A model generated the notes under the pieces. That model was given only the letters and a program-made list of their open reading frames with translations. It was not told the DNA's origin and ran no database searches. A program made the translations under genes and the position numbers. Shown here piece by piece: positions 53,338 to 61,467 of a stretch of DNA of 64,000 bases (position 1 is its first letter; each line of letters opens with the position of its first letter). The DNA lies in the NCBI GenBank assembly GCA_946401725.1, contig CAMIVE010000001.1, positions 1-64,000 of the forward strand. Reading direction: 5' to 3'. This DNA is from an uncultured Bacteroidales bacterium. Lineage in GTDB: Bacteria > Bacteroidota > Bacteroidia > Bacteroidales > P3.

Positions 53338-54213
53338 ATGACACCCAAAAAAGTAAAAGTAGGCTTGGCCCAGATGGCCTGTAGTGCTGACAAAGAAAAA
53401 AACATAGAACGCTACTCCGAAAAAGTACGTCAATTGGCTGCCGAAGGAGCTCAGATTATCTGTCTGCAGGAGCTCTTCGCATCACTCTATTTCTGCGATG
53501 TGGAAGACTACCACAATTTCCGCTATGCCGAACCCATACCCGACGGCCCCACTACTCAGCACTTCATGGCATTGGCCAAAGAACTGGGCGTGGTCATTGT
53601 ATGCTCTATGTTCGAAAAACGTGCCGAAGGACTATACCATAACACTACAGCGGTTATCGATGCCGACGGGAGTTACCTAGGCAAATACCGCAAGATGCAT
53701 ATCCCCGACGATCCCGGATACTACGAGAAATTCTATTTCACACCCGGCGATCTCGGTTACAAGGTGTTTCAAACCCGCTTTGCCCGCATCGGCGTGCTGA
53801 TTTGTTGGGACCAATGGTACCCCGAGGCTTCGCGTATCACCGCCCTAATGGGTGCTGAAATACTCTTCTACCCCACCGCTATTGGTTGGGCTGTCTACCA
53901 AGACCAGGCGACCAACGATGAACAATACCAGGCTTGGCAGACCATCCAGCGCAGCCATGCTGTCGCCAACGGGGTTCCCGTGGTCAGCGTCAACCGCACC
54001 GGTCGCGAAGGGGACATGCAGTTCTGGGGCGGTTCATTCATAGCCAACGCCTTTGGACGGCTTCTTTGGCAGGCTCCCCACCTCGACGAATGCATCCATG
54101 TGGAGGAACTCGACCTCACCGACAGCGACAAATACCGCCGCCATTGGCCCTACCTCCGTGACCGCCGCATCGACAGCTATGCTCCCATCCTGAAACGCTA
54201 CATAGACGATTGA
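53338..54213 (+). CDS. aguB: N-carbamoylputrescine amidase
   Basis: 291 residues, nitrilase superfamily. It cleaves N-carbamoylputrescine to putrescine, CO2 and ammonia. The Glu-Lys-Cys catalytic triad is visible: Glu in IICLQELFASLYF, Lys in YRKMHIPDDPGYYEK, Cys in GVLICWDQWYPEASRI. The nearby WAVYQDQATNDEQYQAWQ stretch and VSVNRTGREGDMQFWGG are typical for this subfamily. It is followed by agmatine deiminase, giving the complete two-step agmatine-to-putrescine route. The upstream leader is a repeat. Confidence 0.94.
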   Translation: MTPKKVKVGLAQMACSADKEKNIERYSEKVRQLAAEGAQIICLQELFASLYFCDVEDYHNFRYAEPIPDGPTTQHFMALAKELGVVIVCSMFEKRAEGLYHNTTAVIDADGSYLGKYRKMHIPDDPGYYEKFYFTPGDLGYKVFQTRFARIGVLICWDQWYPEASRITALMGAEILFYPTAIGWAVYQDQATNDEQYQAWQTIQRSHAVANGVPVVSVNRTGREGDMQFWGGSFIANAFGRLLWQAPHLDECIHVEELDLTDSDKYRRHWPYLRDRRIDSYAPILKRYIDD

Positions 54214-54280
54214 ACGGAAAACCCGTCTCGAATCCTTCAAACCTTTATCATATCAACTTATCAACCTATCAACACAAATA

Positions 54281-55324
54281 ATGATTACTTCCCCTACCCC
54301 TAAAGACCGCGGCTTCTACATGCCTGCAGAATGGGAGAAACATGAAGCCACCTGGCTCAGCTATCCCCACAACGAAGAATCCTGGCCTGGAAAAATACAA
54401 ACCATCTTTCCCTCTTACCATCTCTTCATCAAAACGCTCACCGAGGTGGAAACCGTCCACATCAACGTGCAGGATGAAGCCATGGAAAATCAGGTCAGAA
54501 AAGCACTCAAAGAGGCCGACGCCTTCATGGTCAATGTCGAATTCCACCGCTTTCCGACCAACGACGCCTGGTGCCGCGACCACGGTCCGGCATTCCTGCT
54601 CAACCGCAAAGTGGCAGGTATGCGCGCACTGGTCAACTGGAACCACAATGCTTGGGGTGGGAAATACCCATTCGAGCTGGATACGCAGATCCCTGTGCGC
54701 ATTGCAGAACACTTGGGGATGAAGATGTTTGAACCGGATATCGTCATGGAAGGCGGTTCCATCGATGTCAACGGCAAAGGCGACCTGCTGACCACGGAAT
54801 CCTGTCTGCTCAACCCCAACCGCAACCCTAATCTCTCGAAAGAAGAGATTGAAGCGCACCTCCGCGCCTATTATGGTGTGGACAACATCATCTGGCTGGG
54901 CGACGGTATTGTAGGCGATGACACCGACGGACATGTCGACGACCTCAGCCGGTTTGTCAACGAAGACACCATCATCACCGCCGTCGAGACTGATGCCAAC
55001 GACGAGAACTACGAGCCACTTCAAGCCAATCTCAAACGGCTCAAAGGGTGCCGTCTCGCCAACGGGAAGCAACCACATATCGTCGAACTTCCCATGCCAT
55101 CTCTTGTCGAATGGGAAGGCCAGCGCCTGCCTGCTTCCTACGCCAACTTCTACATCTGCAACGGACTGGTTATCTTCCCCACTTACAAATGCGACAACGA
55201 CACGCGTGCAGCTTACATCCTGGAAGAATGCTTCCCTAACCGAGAAATCGTAGGTATTGACAGCACCGATATCATCTGGGGCCTTGGCAGCTTCCACTGC
55301 CTTAGCCAGCAGATGCCCATGTAA
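54281..55324 (+). CDS. aguA: Agmatine deiminase
   Basis: 347 residues. It converts agmatine to N-carbamoylputrescine, which AguB (just upstream) turns to putrescine. Motifs: MPAEWEKHEATWLSYPHNEE, TNDAWCRDHGPAF, EGGSIDVNGKGDLLTTESCLL, DGIVGDDTDGHVDDLSRF, and the catalytic Cys near the end in GLGSFHCLSQQ. The 67-base leader ends in ATCAACTTATCAACCTATCA-like words with no G for the last 40 bases. Confidence 0.95.
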   Translation: MITSPTPKDRGFYMPAEWEKHEATWLSYPHNEESWPGKIQTIFPSYHLFIKTLTEVETVHINVQDEAMENQVRKALKEADAFMVNVEFHRFPTNDAWCRDHGPAFLLNRKVAGMRALVNWNHNAWGGKYPFELDTQIPVRIAEHLGMKMFEPDIVMEGGSIDVNGKGDLLTTESCLLNPNRNPNLSKEEIEAHLRAYYGVDNIIWLGDGIVGDDTDGHVDDLSRFVNEDTIITAVETDANDENYEPLQANLKRLKGCRLANGKQPHIVELPMPSLVEWEGQRLPASYANFYICNGLVIFPTYKCDNDTRAAYILEECFPNREIVGIDSTDIIWGLGSFHCLSQQMPM

Positions 55325-55340
55325 ACTCTCTTATCTTTCT

Positions 55341-55348
55341 TATCTTTG
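55341..55348 (+). promoter_or_regulatory. Possible -7 box (TATCTTTG) directly before mpl
   Basis: Plus-strand TATCTTTG only 13 bases before the mpl ATG; preceded by another TTATCTTT. If used, the leader would be very short. Confidence 0.3.
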
Positions 55349-55361
55349 AAAAAAGCACATC

Positions 55362-56738
55362 ATGAAAGTACATTTTATTGCTATCGGCGGCAGTGCCATG
55401 CATAATCTGGCATTAGCCTTGCACCAAAAAGGATACACTGTCACAGGTTCTGATGACGAAATTTTCGATCCCGCTCGCACACGACTGCAGCAAGCGGGTC
55501 TGCTACCCGACAGCGAGGGTTGGCACCCCGAGCGTATCACTGCTGATCTCGACGCTGTCGTGCTAGGCATGCACGCCCGTATCGACAACCCCGAATTACT
55601 GCGCGCCCAAGAACTAGGGCTGAAGATATACAGCTATCCGGAATACCTCTACGAACAGTCGAAAGACAAGCTACGCATTGTGGTGGGTGGCAGCCACGGA
55701 AAGACTACCACGACAGCCATGATTCTCCATGTGCTGCGTCACTGCGGCATTGAGACGGACTACATGGTGGGAGCCCAGCTGCAGGGATTCGACGTGATGG
55801 TGCGGCTGAGCGAGTCGGCCAAATACATGGTTATCGAAGGCGACGAATACCTCACCTCGCCTATCGACCCCCGCCCCAAATTCCATCTCTACCGTCCCCA
55901 TGTGGGCATCATCACAGGCATCGAATGGGACCACGTCAACGTCTTCCCCACTTTCGAGAACTACAAGGAGCAATTCGCCAAATACATCGACCTCATCGAA
56001 GAGGGCGGCACTCTCATCTACTGCGAAGACGATCCCGAGGTTTGCGACGTGGTGGCGCACAACAAACGCACCGATATCGCCAGACTGCCTTATAACGTAC
56101 CGCAATACACCGTCGAGAACGGCATCACCCGTCTCAACGGCAGCGACGGAAAAGAGATTCCTTTGGAGATCTTCGGACGACACAACATGCTCAACCTTAC
56201 CGCAGCCCGATTTGCCTGCCGCGAGATCGGTATCAGCGACACAGCATTTGACGAAGCCATCCAGACCTTTGGCGGCGCCGGCAAACGACTGGAATGCCTG
56301 TGGCAGAACGACCATGCGGCCCTCTACAAGGACTTCGCCCATGCTCCTTCCAAATTGCGCGCCACGGTCAATGCCGTCAAAGAACAATACCCCGACCGCC
56401 AACTCATCGCCTGCATGGAACTCCACACCTTCAGCAGCCTGACGGCCGATTTTCTGACCCATTACGTAGGCTGCATGGATCGTGCCGACGTGCCGTTCGT
56501 CTATTTCAACCCCCACGCCCTGCAACTCAAAAAACTGCCGCCTCTTGACAAAGAACAGGTACGCAAAGCCTTCAACAATGACCGACTGACTGTTTTCAAC
56601 GACTCGCACGAGATGCTCAAAGCTGTCCAATCGGCAGCGCAAGCATGCGAAACAAAAGGAAAGCCCTACTGCCTTTTGATGATGTCGAGCGGCAATTTCG
56701 ACGGTCTGGATCTAGCGGAACTGAAAATGGAGAACTGA
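55362..56738 (+). CDS. mpl: Murein tripeptide ligase Mpl
   Basis: 458 residues, Mur ligase family. It re-attaches recycled L-Ala-gamma-D-Glu-meso-DAP to UDP-MurNAc. The N-terminal Rossmann part starts HFIAIGGSAMHNLALALHQ, and the ATP-binding loop is VVGGSHGKTTTTAMILHVL. GDEYLTSPIDPRPKFHLY and the GIEWDHVNVFPT stretch follow, with FGRHNMLNLTAARFA and KDFAHAPSKLRATVNAVKEQ later. The GGSAMHNLA start instead of MurC's GIGGIGMSG form supports Mpl over MurC. It is in the same direction as aguBA but probably functionally separate. Confidence 0.9.
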   Translation: MKVHFIAIGGSAMHNLALALHQKGYTVTGSDDEIFDPARTRLQQAGLLPDSEGWHPERITADLDAVVLGMHARIDNPELLRAQELGLKIYSYPEYLYEQSKDKLRIVVGGSHGKTTTTAMILHVLRHCGIETDYMVGAQLQGFDVMVRLSESAKYMVIEGDEYLTSPIDPRPKFHLYRPHVGIITGIEWDHVNVFPTFENYKEQFAKYIDLIEEGGTLIYCEDDPEVCDVVAHNKRTDIARLPYNVPQYTVENGITRLNGSDGKEIPLEIFGRHNMLNLTAARFACREIGISDTAFDEAIQTFGGAGKRLECLWQNDHAALYKDFAHAPSKLRATVNAVKEQYPDRQLIACMELHTFSSLTADFLTHYVGCMDRADVPFVYFNPHALQLKKLPPLDKEQVRKAFNNDRLTVFNDSHEMLKAVQSAAQACETKGKPYCLLMMSSGNFDGLDLAELKMEN

Positions 56739-56773
56739 AATCCACACTCTCACCTTTTAAACCTTTCAAACTA

Positions 56774-57487
56774 ATGAGATCAAAATTCGAACCAGGAGAT
56801 AAAGTCAAATTCCTTAACCAAATCGGTGGCGGCATCGTCACCAAAGTCACCGACGATTTCGTCTTCGTGCAGGACGACACAGGATTCGATATCCCTATGC
56901 AGCCCGATGAACTCATCCGCATGGCAGACCAGCAAGGGGCCGCCAAGATGTTCAACGCCACCATGGAGGAGCACCTCAAAGGGAAAGGCACCCCGCTGCC
57001 GTCTGTTTTCGACTCCACCTCGAAGGCTGCGGCGGCACTAAAGGCTGCTGTCCCCATTACTCCCGAAGAGGAAATCAAGCAGCTGAAAAATCAGATAGCC
57101 AACCTAAAAGACCAGATTGCCAAACTCAAAAAGCAACTCAGCAACGTGCAGCAGCAGAACACGCATAGCTTGACCGACAACATTCTGCTGCAGCACCAGA
57201 CCTCCCCCGGCGAAGCTGAAGTGGACCTACATATCGACATGCTCTCCGAACGGCCTGCAGACCTCACCCCCCACGAAGCATTTGAGATTCAGATGCACTA
57301 CTTCCGTCTCTGTATGAACCACGCCTTCTCCAACAAGATGAAGAAAGTGACCTTTATCCACGGGGTAGGCAAAGGCATCCTCAAAGATGAAATCAACAAA
57401 GAGCTGAAACAGTACGACAACATCCATTTCTTCGAAGCCCCCATGTCAAAATACGGCGTCGGCGCCACAGAAGTCTATTTCCGATAA
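56774..57487 (+). CDS. DUF2027/Smr-domain protein
   Basis: 237 residues from the ATG at 56774 (open frame to 56645, overlapping mpl). The N-terminus (1-50) is the DUF2027 SH3-like fold: FEPGDKVKFLNQIGGGIVTK, VFVQDDTGFDIPMQ. A coiled coil spans about residues 100-130. The C-terminal Smr domain (about 150-237) carries EAEVDLHIDMLSERPA and FIHGVGKGILKDEINKEL. Smr proteins may be nucleases acting in mRNA or DNA repair; MutS2 domains are missing here. It is shorter than many relatives, which have a longer middle. The leader holds CCTTTTAAACCTTTCAAAC. Confidence 0.88.
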   Translation: MRSKFEPGDKVKFLNQIGGGIVTKVTDDFVFVQDDTGFDIPMQPDELIRMADQQGAAKMFNATMEEHLKGKGTPLPSVFDSTSKAAAALKAAVPITPEEEIKQLKNQIANLKDQIAKLKKQLSNVQQQNTHSLTDNILLQHQTSPGEAEVDLHIDMLSERPADLTPHEAFEIQMHYFRLCMNHAFSNKMKKVTFIHGVGKGILKDEINKELKQYDNIHFFEAPMSKYGVGATEVYFR

Positions 57488-57540
57488 ACCCTAGTAGTCC
57501 TAGATAGACTAAACCTACTAGAGATTCTAAAAAAAAACAC

Positions 57541-58668
57541 ATGAGCAGACAAATCAAGATAGGAAGCCTGACGCTGGGCGGGGGAGCTCCCGTCCGCGTG
57601 CAGAGCATGACCAATACCGACACGATGGACACCCGCGCCACCGTGGAACAGACCCTGCGGCTGGTCGAAGCCGGCTGCGAGTTGGTACGCATCACCGCAC
57701 CAGATGTCAAAGCAGCCGAGAACCTGTATAATATCAAGAACGAGTTGGCACGCCACAACTGTTTCGTACCTCTTGTCGCCGACATCCACTTCAACCCCAA
57801 GGCCGCCGAAACCGCAGCAACCATCGTCGAGAAGGTGCGTGTAAACCCCGGTAACTACACCGACCGGAACACCGGGAAGATAAACTTCACAGACCAAGAA
57901 TACCGCGACGAACTTGAGAAAATAGGAGAAAAGATGTCGCGACTTATCGACATCTGCAAACAGCACGGCACCGCCATGCGCATCGGCACCAATCACGGCA
58001 GCCTGAGCGAACGCATTATGAGCCGTTACGGGAACTCTGCAGAAGGCATGGCTCAGTCGGCCATCGAATTCGCCGAAGTCTGCCGTGCGCAAGGTTTCGA
58101 CAAGCTGGTTTTCTCCATGAAAGCCAGCAATGTCAAAGTGATGGTACAAAGCACCCGTCTGTTTGTAGAGAAAATGAAATCCCTCGGCATGGACTATCCC
58201 ATCCATCTCGGCGTGACCGAAGCGGGCGATGCCATGCAAGGGCGCCTCAAAAGTGCCGCCGGAATCGGGGCACTGCTTATCGATGGCATTGGCGACACAA
58301 TCCGCGTGTCGTTGACCGAGGACCCCGTGGCAGAAATACCCGTAGCCTACGACATACTGCAGGCCGTGGGAGCACGCATTACTCAGCCCGAATACATCGC
58401 CTGCCCTTCGTGCGGCCGCACCCAATACGATATACAAGAGGCCCTGCAGCAAATCAAGAAGGCCACAGCACGGTTCACCGGCGTGAAAATCGGCGTGATG
58501 GGCTGCATAGTCAACGGCCCCGGCGAGATGGCCGACGCTGACTACGGATATGTAGGCAGCGGCGCTGGCAAGATAACTCTCTACAAAGGCAAAGAGATTG
58601 TAAAACGAAACATCGACCAGAAAGACGCCGTCGAGGAGCTGGTAAGGTTAATCGAAGCAGATTTGTAG
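57541..58668 (+). CDS. ispG: 4-hydroxy-3-methylbut-2-enyl diphosphate synthase, short form
   Basis: 375 residues. It makes HMBPP from MEcPP in the MEP pathway, using a 4Fe-4S cluster. N-terminal TIM barrel: RQIKIGSLTLGGGAPVRVQS, VLVRITAP-like strands, VADIHFNPKAA, NPGNYTDRNT and GTNHGSLSERIMSRYG. The cluster cysteines lie in IACPSCGRTQYDIQEAL and VMGCIVNGPGEMADADYG. This is the two-domain, E. coli-like length; many Bacteroidota relatives have a long inserted domain of about 250 residues that is absent here. The leader contains CTAG-rich words, and the terminator follows after 23 bases. Confidence 0.94.
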   Translation: MSRQIKIGSLTLGGGAPVRVQSMTNTDTMDTRATVEQTLRLVEAGCELVRITAPDVKAAENLYNIKNELARHNCFVPLVADIHFNPKAAETAATIVEKVRVNPGNYTDRNTGKINFTDQEYRDELEKIGEKMSRLIDICKQHGTAMRIGTNHGSLSERIMSRYGNSAEGMAQSAIEFAEVCRAQGFDKLVFSMKASNVKVMVQSTRLFVEKMKSLGMDYPIHLGVTEAGDAMQGRLKSAAGIGALLIDGIGDTIRVSLTEDPVAEIPVAYDILQAVGARITQPEYIACPSCGRTQYDIQEALQQIKKATARFTGVKIGVMGCIVNGPGEMADADYGYVGSGAGKITLYKGKEIVKRNIDQKDAVEELVRLIEADL

Positions 58669-58691
58669 CCAGTTTCTTCTATTAAAACAAT

Positions 58692-58724
58692 AAAGGCAGG
58701 ACGTTGCAACGTCCTGCCTTTTAT
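58692..58724 (+). terminator. Terminator of ispG
   Basis: An almost perfect palindrome, AAAGGCAGGACGT and its complement, closing a small loop and followed by TTATTGTTT. Confidence 0.85.
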
Positions 58725-58730
58725 TGTTTA

Positions 58731-58761
58731 AAAAAGTGGACGCCCCTTCGCAGGGGCGTCC
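58731..58761 (-). terminator. Terminator of the outer-membrane barrel gene
   Basis: Arms GGACGCCCC (58738-58746) and GGGGCGTCC (58753-58761). On the minus strand TTTTTT (58731-58736 region) follows the stem. Confidence 0.8.
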
Positions 58762-58815
58762 AGCACCATTATGAATTCAACAAAACAATCTTCGTTTTAT
58801 TGGGGAATTCAAATT

Positions 58816-59460
58816 TTAGAAGTGGTAGTTGAAACCGATGGCGAAGTTGTTCAGATGAGCATTGAGCGTCTGAGCATCCATATTGACGCCCAAGTAATAG
58901 TTGTGGGTGTCGAAACCGTCGGTGAGGGTCCAGTTGCAAGCCAAGCGAGCCAGGTTAATATAGAGATCCATAGAGATCTTGTCGCTCAGGGAATAGTTGA
59001 GACCGGGAACAATGCTGAGGCCGACAGTGGTGAAGTCGTCAGCATTGTCGGTGGTGTTGCCAGTCACAGTGTTATAGTTGTGGCTTTCCATGTGGAGACC
59101 GAAAGCGAGCTGAGCTTCGCAGAAAAGGGTGAATTTATTCCATTCGAGGAGATTGTAACGGAAATAGGGAGCAATCTGAATGGTGTTCTGCCAGCCCGAC
59201 ATATAGGTGTCTTCATTTCCACCATAGTTTCTAGCATAGGTGTAGTCAACGCCAAGTTTAACACCGATCTGCATATTGTCATTCAACTGATAACCGATTT
59301 TCGGCAGAACGGTAATGTCTGTGTTTGCAGTGCTACCGATAGAATAGTTGTCGTCATGTGTGCCATTGTGGTTCAGACCTAACTGACCACCAATTACTAA
59401 CTGAGCATTTGCAGTCATTGCGAAAGCAACGAGGGCGATGGTAAAAAGAACTTTTTTCAT
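58816..59460 (-). CDS. Outer-membrane beta-barrel protein
   Basis: 214 residues. Signal peptide FTIALVAFAMTANAQ, then alternating short beta strands with aromatic ends (QLVIGGQLGLNHNG, IQIAPYFRYNLLEWNKFTLFCE, NFAIGFNYHF). The final aromatic Phe is the usual barrel C-terminus. It probably forms an eight-strand barrel of the OmpA/OprF or opacity type. No pore selectivity or peptidoglycan-binding part is seen. It is monocistronic, with a terminator just after its stop. Confidence 0.82.
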   Translation of the reverse strand: MKKVLFTIALVAFAMTANAQLVIGGQLGLNHNGTHDDNYSIGSTANTDITVLPKIGYQLNDNMQIGVKLGVDYTYARNYGGNEDTYMSGWQNTIQIAPYFRYNLLEWNKFTLFCEAQLAFGLHMESHNYNTVTGNTTDNADDFTTVGLSIVPGLNYSLSDKISMDLYINLARLACNWTLTDGFDTHNYYLGVNMDAQTLNAHLNNFAIGFNYHF

Positions 59461-59590
59461 GTTTCTTGATTTTTGATTGTTAAAATAATTTGTTGTTTTT
59501 AATGGTTATTTTTCCCCATTTAACGTAATACAGCGGAAAATGTTTCATAATTTTCTTAATTTTTATTAATTTTTTTTCGAAGTGCTATAT

Positions 59591-59631
59591 AAAAATCCCC
59601 GATTGTCGCCCAAACGACAATACGGGGATTT
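59591..59631 (-). terminator. Terminator of the hydG operon
   Basis: Arms AAATCCCCG and CGGGGATTT with an inner ATTGTCG/CGACAAT stem (one extra A). On the minus strand T-rich TTTTTATATA follows. Confidence 0.8.
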
Positions 59632-59654
59632 CATAACTGACACTAATATATAAA

Positions 59655-61085
59655 TTAGAAATAGAGATCGCGTTCTCCTTCACCAATCTTGCAGAGATTG
59701 CCTTCAACTCTTTTCTTCAGTTCTTCCTTCGAGAAGGTCTGAGTGAGTTCCTTCAACAGGCGCAAACCTTTCTCTTTGGTTTCGGGGCTAGCATAGTCCT
59801 CCAGATATTCGCGGAAGGTGAACATGGCATTGGGCTTGCAGTATTCCTTGATAAGACCCGGTTTGGCAAGGTCCATGAAATCGGCACCCACACGACCTTT
59901 GCGGTAGCAGCCCGTGCAGAAGCTGGGAATATAGCCGCCGTCAATCATCATGCTGATAACCTCATCAAGCGAACGGTGGTCGCCAAGGGTGAACTGGGCA
60001 CCCGTGTCGCCTGTTTTCTCATAAGGCTTGGCCTCGTTACTGTTGTTGTCTTCATCGTAGCCACCAGGATTGGTCTCAGAGGCAGCTGAAATCTGGCTTA
60101 CACCGTATTTCACCAGCTGGTCGCGTAACTCGGGACGTTCGCGTGTACTAATTATAATACCCGTATAAGGCATGGCGATACGAATAATGGCGATAATCTT
60201 CATAAAGTCGGCGTCACTGACGGGGTGCGGAATGTTCTCAGGCAACGAGAAAGGTGTACCCTCTGCAGGCTCGATACGCGGGAAGCTGACTGTATGGGGT
60301 CCACATCCATATTCCTCTTCCAAATGGCGTGCATGTTCCATGATGGCGAGGATTTCGAAGCGGTAGTCGACGAGTCCGAACAGAGCACCGACGCCCACGT
60401 CATCAATGCCGCCTTCCATAGCGCGATCCATACAGGTAAGACGGTAGAGGTAGTCCGCCTTGGGGGTACCTGCCGGATGGAATTTGGCATATTCCACCTC
60501 GTCGTACGTTTCCTGGAAGCAGACGTATGTACCGATCTTCTCAGCCTTGAGTTTGGCATAGTCCTCGACGCTCATGGGAGCCAGCTCCACGTTGATGCGA
60601 CGGATGGTACTGCCCTTTTCGTCTTTGGCGGCGTAGGTGCGGCGGATGGCCTCGACCATGTAATTCGCATCGTTGCGCGGACTCTCGCCACAGATAAGCA
60701 ACGCACGCTTGTGACCCATGCGGAGAAGATGCAGGGTTTCAGTCTCGATTTCGTCTAGGGTCAATATTTTGCGTTTCAGAGCCTTGTTGTCACGACGGAA
60801 ACCACAGTAGACGCAGTTGTTCACACAGGCGTTGCCCGTATAGATGGGGGCAAAAAGCACCAGGCGCTTGCCATAAATCTCTTCTTTGCAGTAATGGGCG
60901 GTGTCGAGAATTTTCTGTATTCCGGCCTCATCTTCAACGCAAAGCAGTTTTGCCACATCCTCGAGGTTGAGCCCCTTAAGTTTGCGGGCCTTGTTGAGGA
61001 TATCGTTCAATTGGCTCTCCGAAGGAGCGTTATTGTCGAGCATGCCATAGAGCTTGTCTCTATCGATAAAATTTTGATGTTTCAT
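59655..61085 (-). CDS. hydG: [FeFe]-hydrogenase maturase HydG
   Basis: 476 residues. HydG cleaves tyrosine to make the CO and CN ligands of the hydrogenase H-cluster. The radical SAM motif is NACVNNCVYCGFR (C-x3-C-x2-C); the C-terminal auxiliary cluster is CTGC with a third Cys 22 residues later (CX2CX22C), the distinctive HydG extension not found in ThiH. LLICGESPRNDANYMVEA and AEGTPFSLPENIPHPVSDAD lie between. A 27-base gap separates it from its small regulator upstream. Neither hydE, hydF nor a hydrogenase structural gene is in the window. Confidence 0.95.
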   Translation of the reverse strand: MKHQNFIDRDKLYGMLDNNAPSESQLNDILNKARKLKGLNLEDVAKLLCVEDEAGIQKILDTAHYCKEEIYGKRLVLFAPIYTGNACVNNCVYCGFRRDNKALKRKILTLDEIETETLHLLRMGHKRALLICGESPRNDANYMVEAIRRTYAAKDEKGSTIRRINVELAPMSVEDYAKLKAEKIGTYVCFQETYDEVEYAKFHPAGTPKADYLYRLTCMDRAMEGGIDDVGVGALFGLVDYRFEILAIMEHARHLEEEYGCGPHTVSFPRIEPAEGTPFSLPENIPHPVSDADFMKIIAIIRIAMPYTGIIISTRERPELRDQLVKYGVSQISAASETNPGGYDEDNNSNEAKPYEKTGDTGAQFTLGDHRSLDEVISMMIDGGYIPSFCTGCYRKGRVGADFMDLAKPGLIKEYCKPNAMFTFREYLEDYASPETKEKGLRLLKELTQTFSKEELKKRVEGNLCKIGEGERDLYF

Positions 61086-61112
61086 GGGGTTTTATGGATT
61101 TAATAATTATTA

Positions 61113-61361
61113 TTAACTAGCTTTGGTCATCACCGCTTTGCATTCCACTCCTTGAATACGGCCTACAGTGCCGGTGAGAGCATTGATGCGGTTGACAGTA
61201 CCTTCGACAATAAGCGATATCACCGCCACAGCACGTTGCTGGAACGGCAATCCTTGCCGACAAAGGATGATGTCGGAGTAGTCCGAAATAATGGGATTGA
61301 TCTGTGCCGCCTGGCTACGGTCGGTCACTAAAATGGTTATTGTTCCTATTCTCTTTTCCAT
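61113..61361 (-). CDS. Small ACT-like regulator of the [FeFe]-hydrogenase system (TM1266-like)
   Basis: 82 residues. The fold is an ACT/NikR-like sandwich: RIGTITILVTDRSQAAQINPI, then ISDYSDIILCRQGLPF and QRAVAVISLIVEGTVNRINALTGTVGRIQGVECKAV. Proteins of this type are listed as putative iron-only hydrogenase system regulators and are often next to hyd genes. It is the first gene of the hydG operon, and a 13-bp perfect inverted repeat sits at its promoter (61396-61429), a likely self- or co-regulated site. The function is based on family resemblance and the location next to hydG. Confidence 0.82.
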   Translation of the reverse strand: MEKRIGTITILVTDRSQAAQINPIISDYSDIILCRQGLPFQQRAVAVISLIVEGTVNRINALTGTVGRIQGVECKAVMTKAS

Positions 61362-61395
61362 TAGGGGTAAGGCTTTTGGATTAGATTTACAATAA

Positions 61396-61429
61396 GTTGC
61401 GCCGTTTCACACTTTCGAAACGGCGCAAC
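61396..61429. promoter_or_regulatory. 13-bp perfect inverted repeat at the hydG operon promoter
   Basis: GTTGCGCCGTTTC (61396-61408) and its exact complement (61417-61429) flank an 8-base loop. The right arm touches the -7 box, and the expected transcription start lies inside it. It could be an operator or a leader hairpin. Confidence 0.75.
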
Positions 61430-61459
61430 AAAGATAGCAATAATATTTTATTCAGCAAA
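61429..61459 (-). promoter_or_regulatory. hydG operon promoter, TTTG-N19-TATCTTTG
   Basis: Minus strand: TTTG (61456-61459), 19 bases, TATCTTTG (61429-61436). A complete match to the Bacteroidota consensus. Confidence 0.7.
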
Positions 61460-61467
61460 AAAAACAA

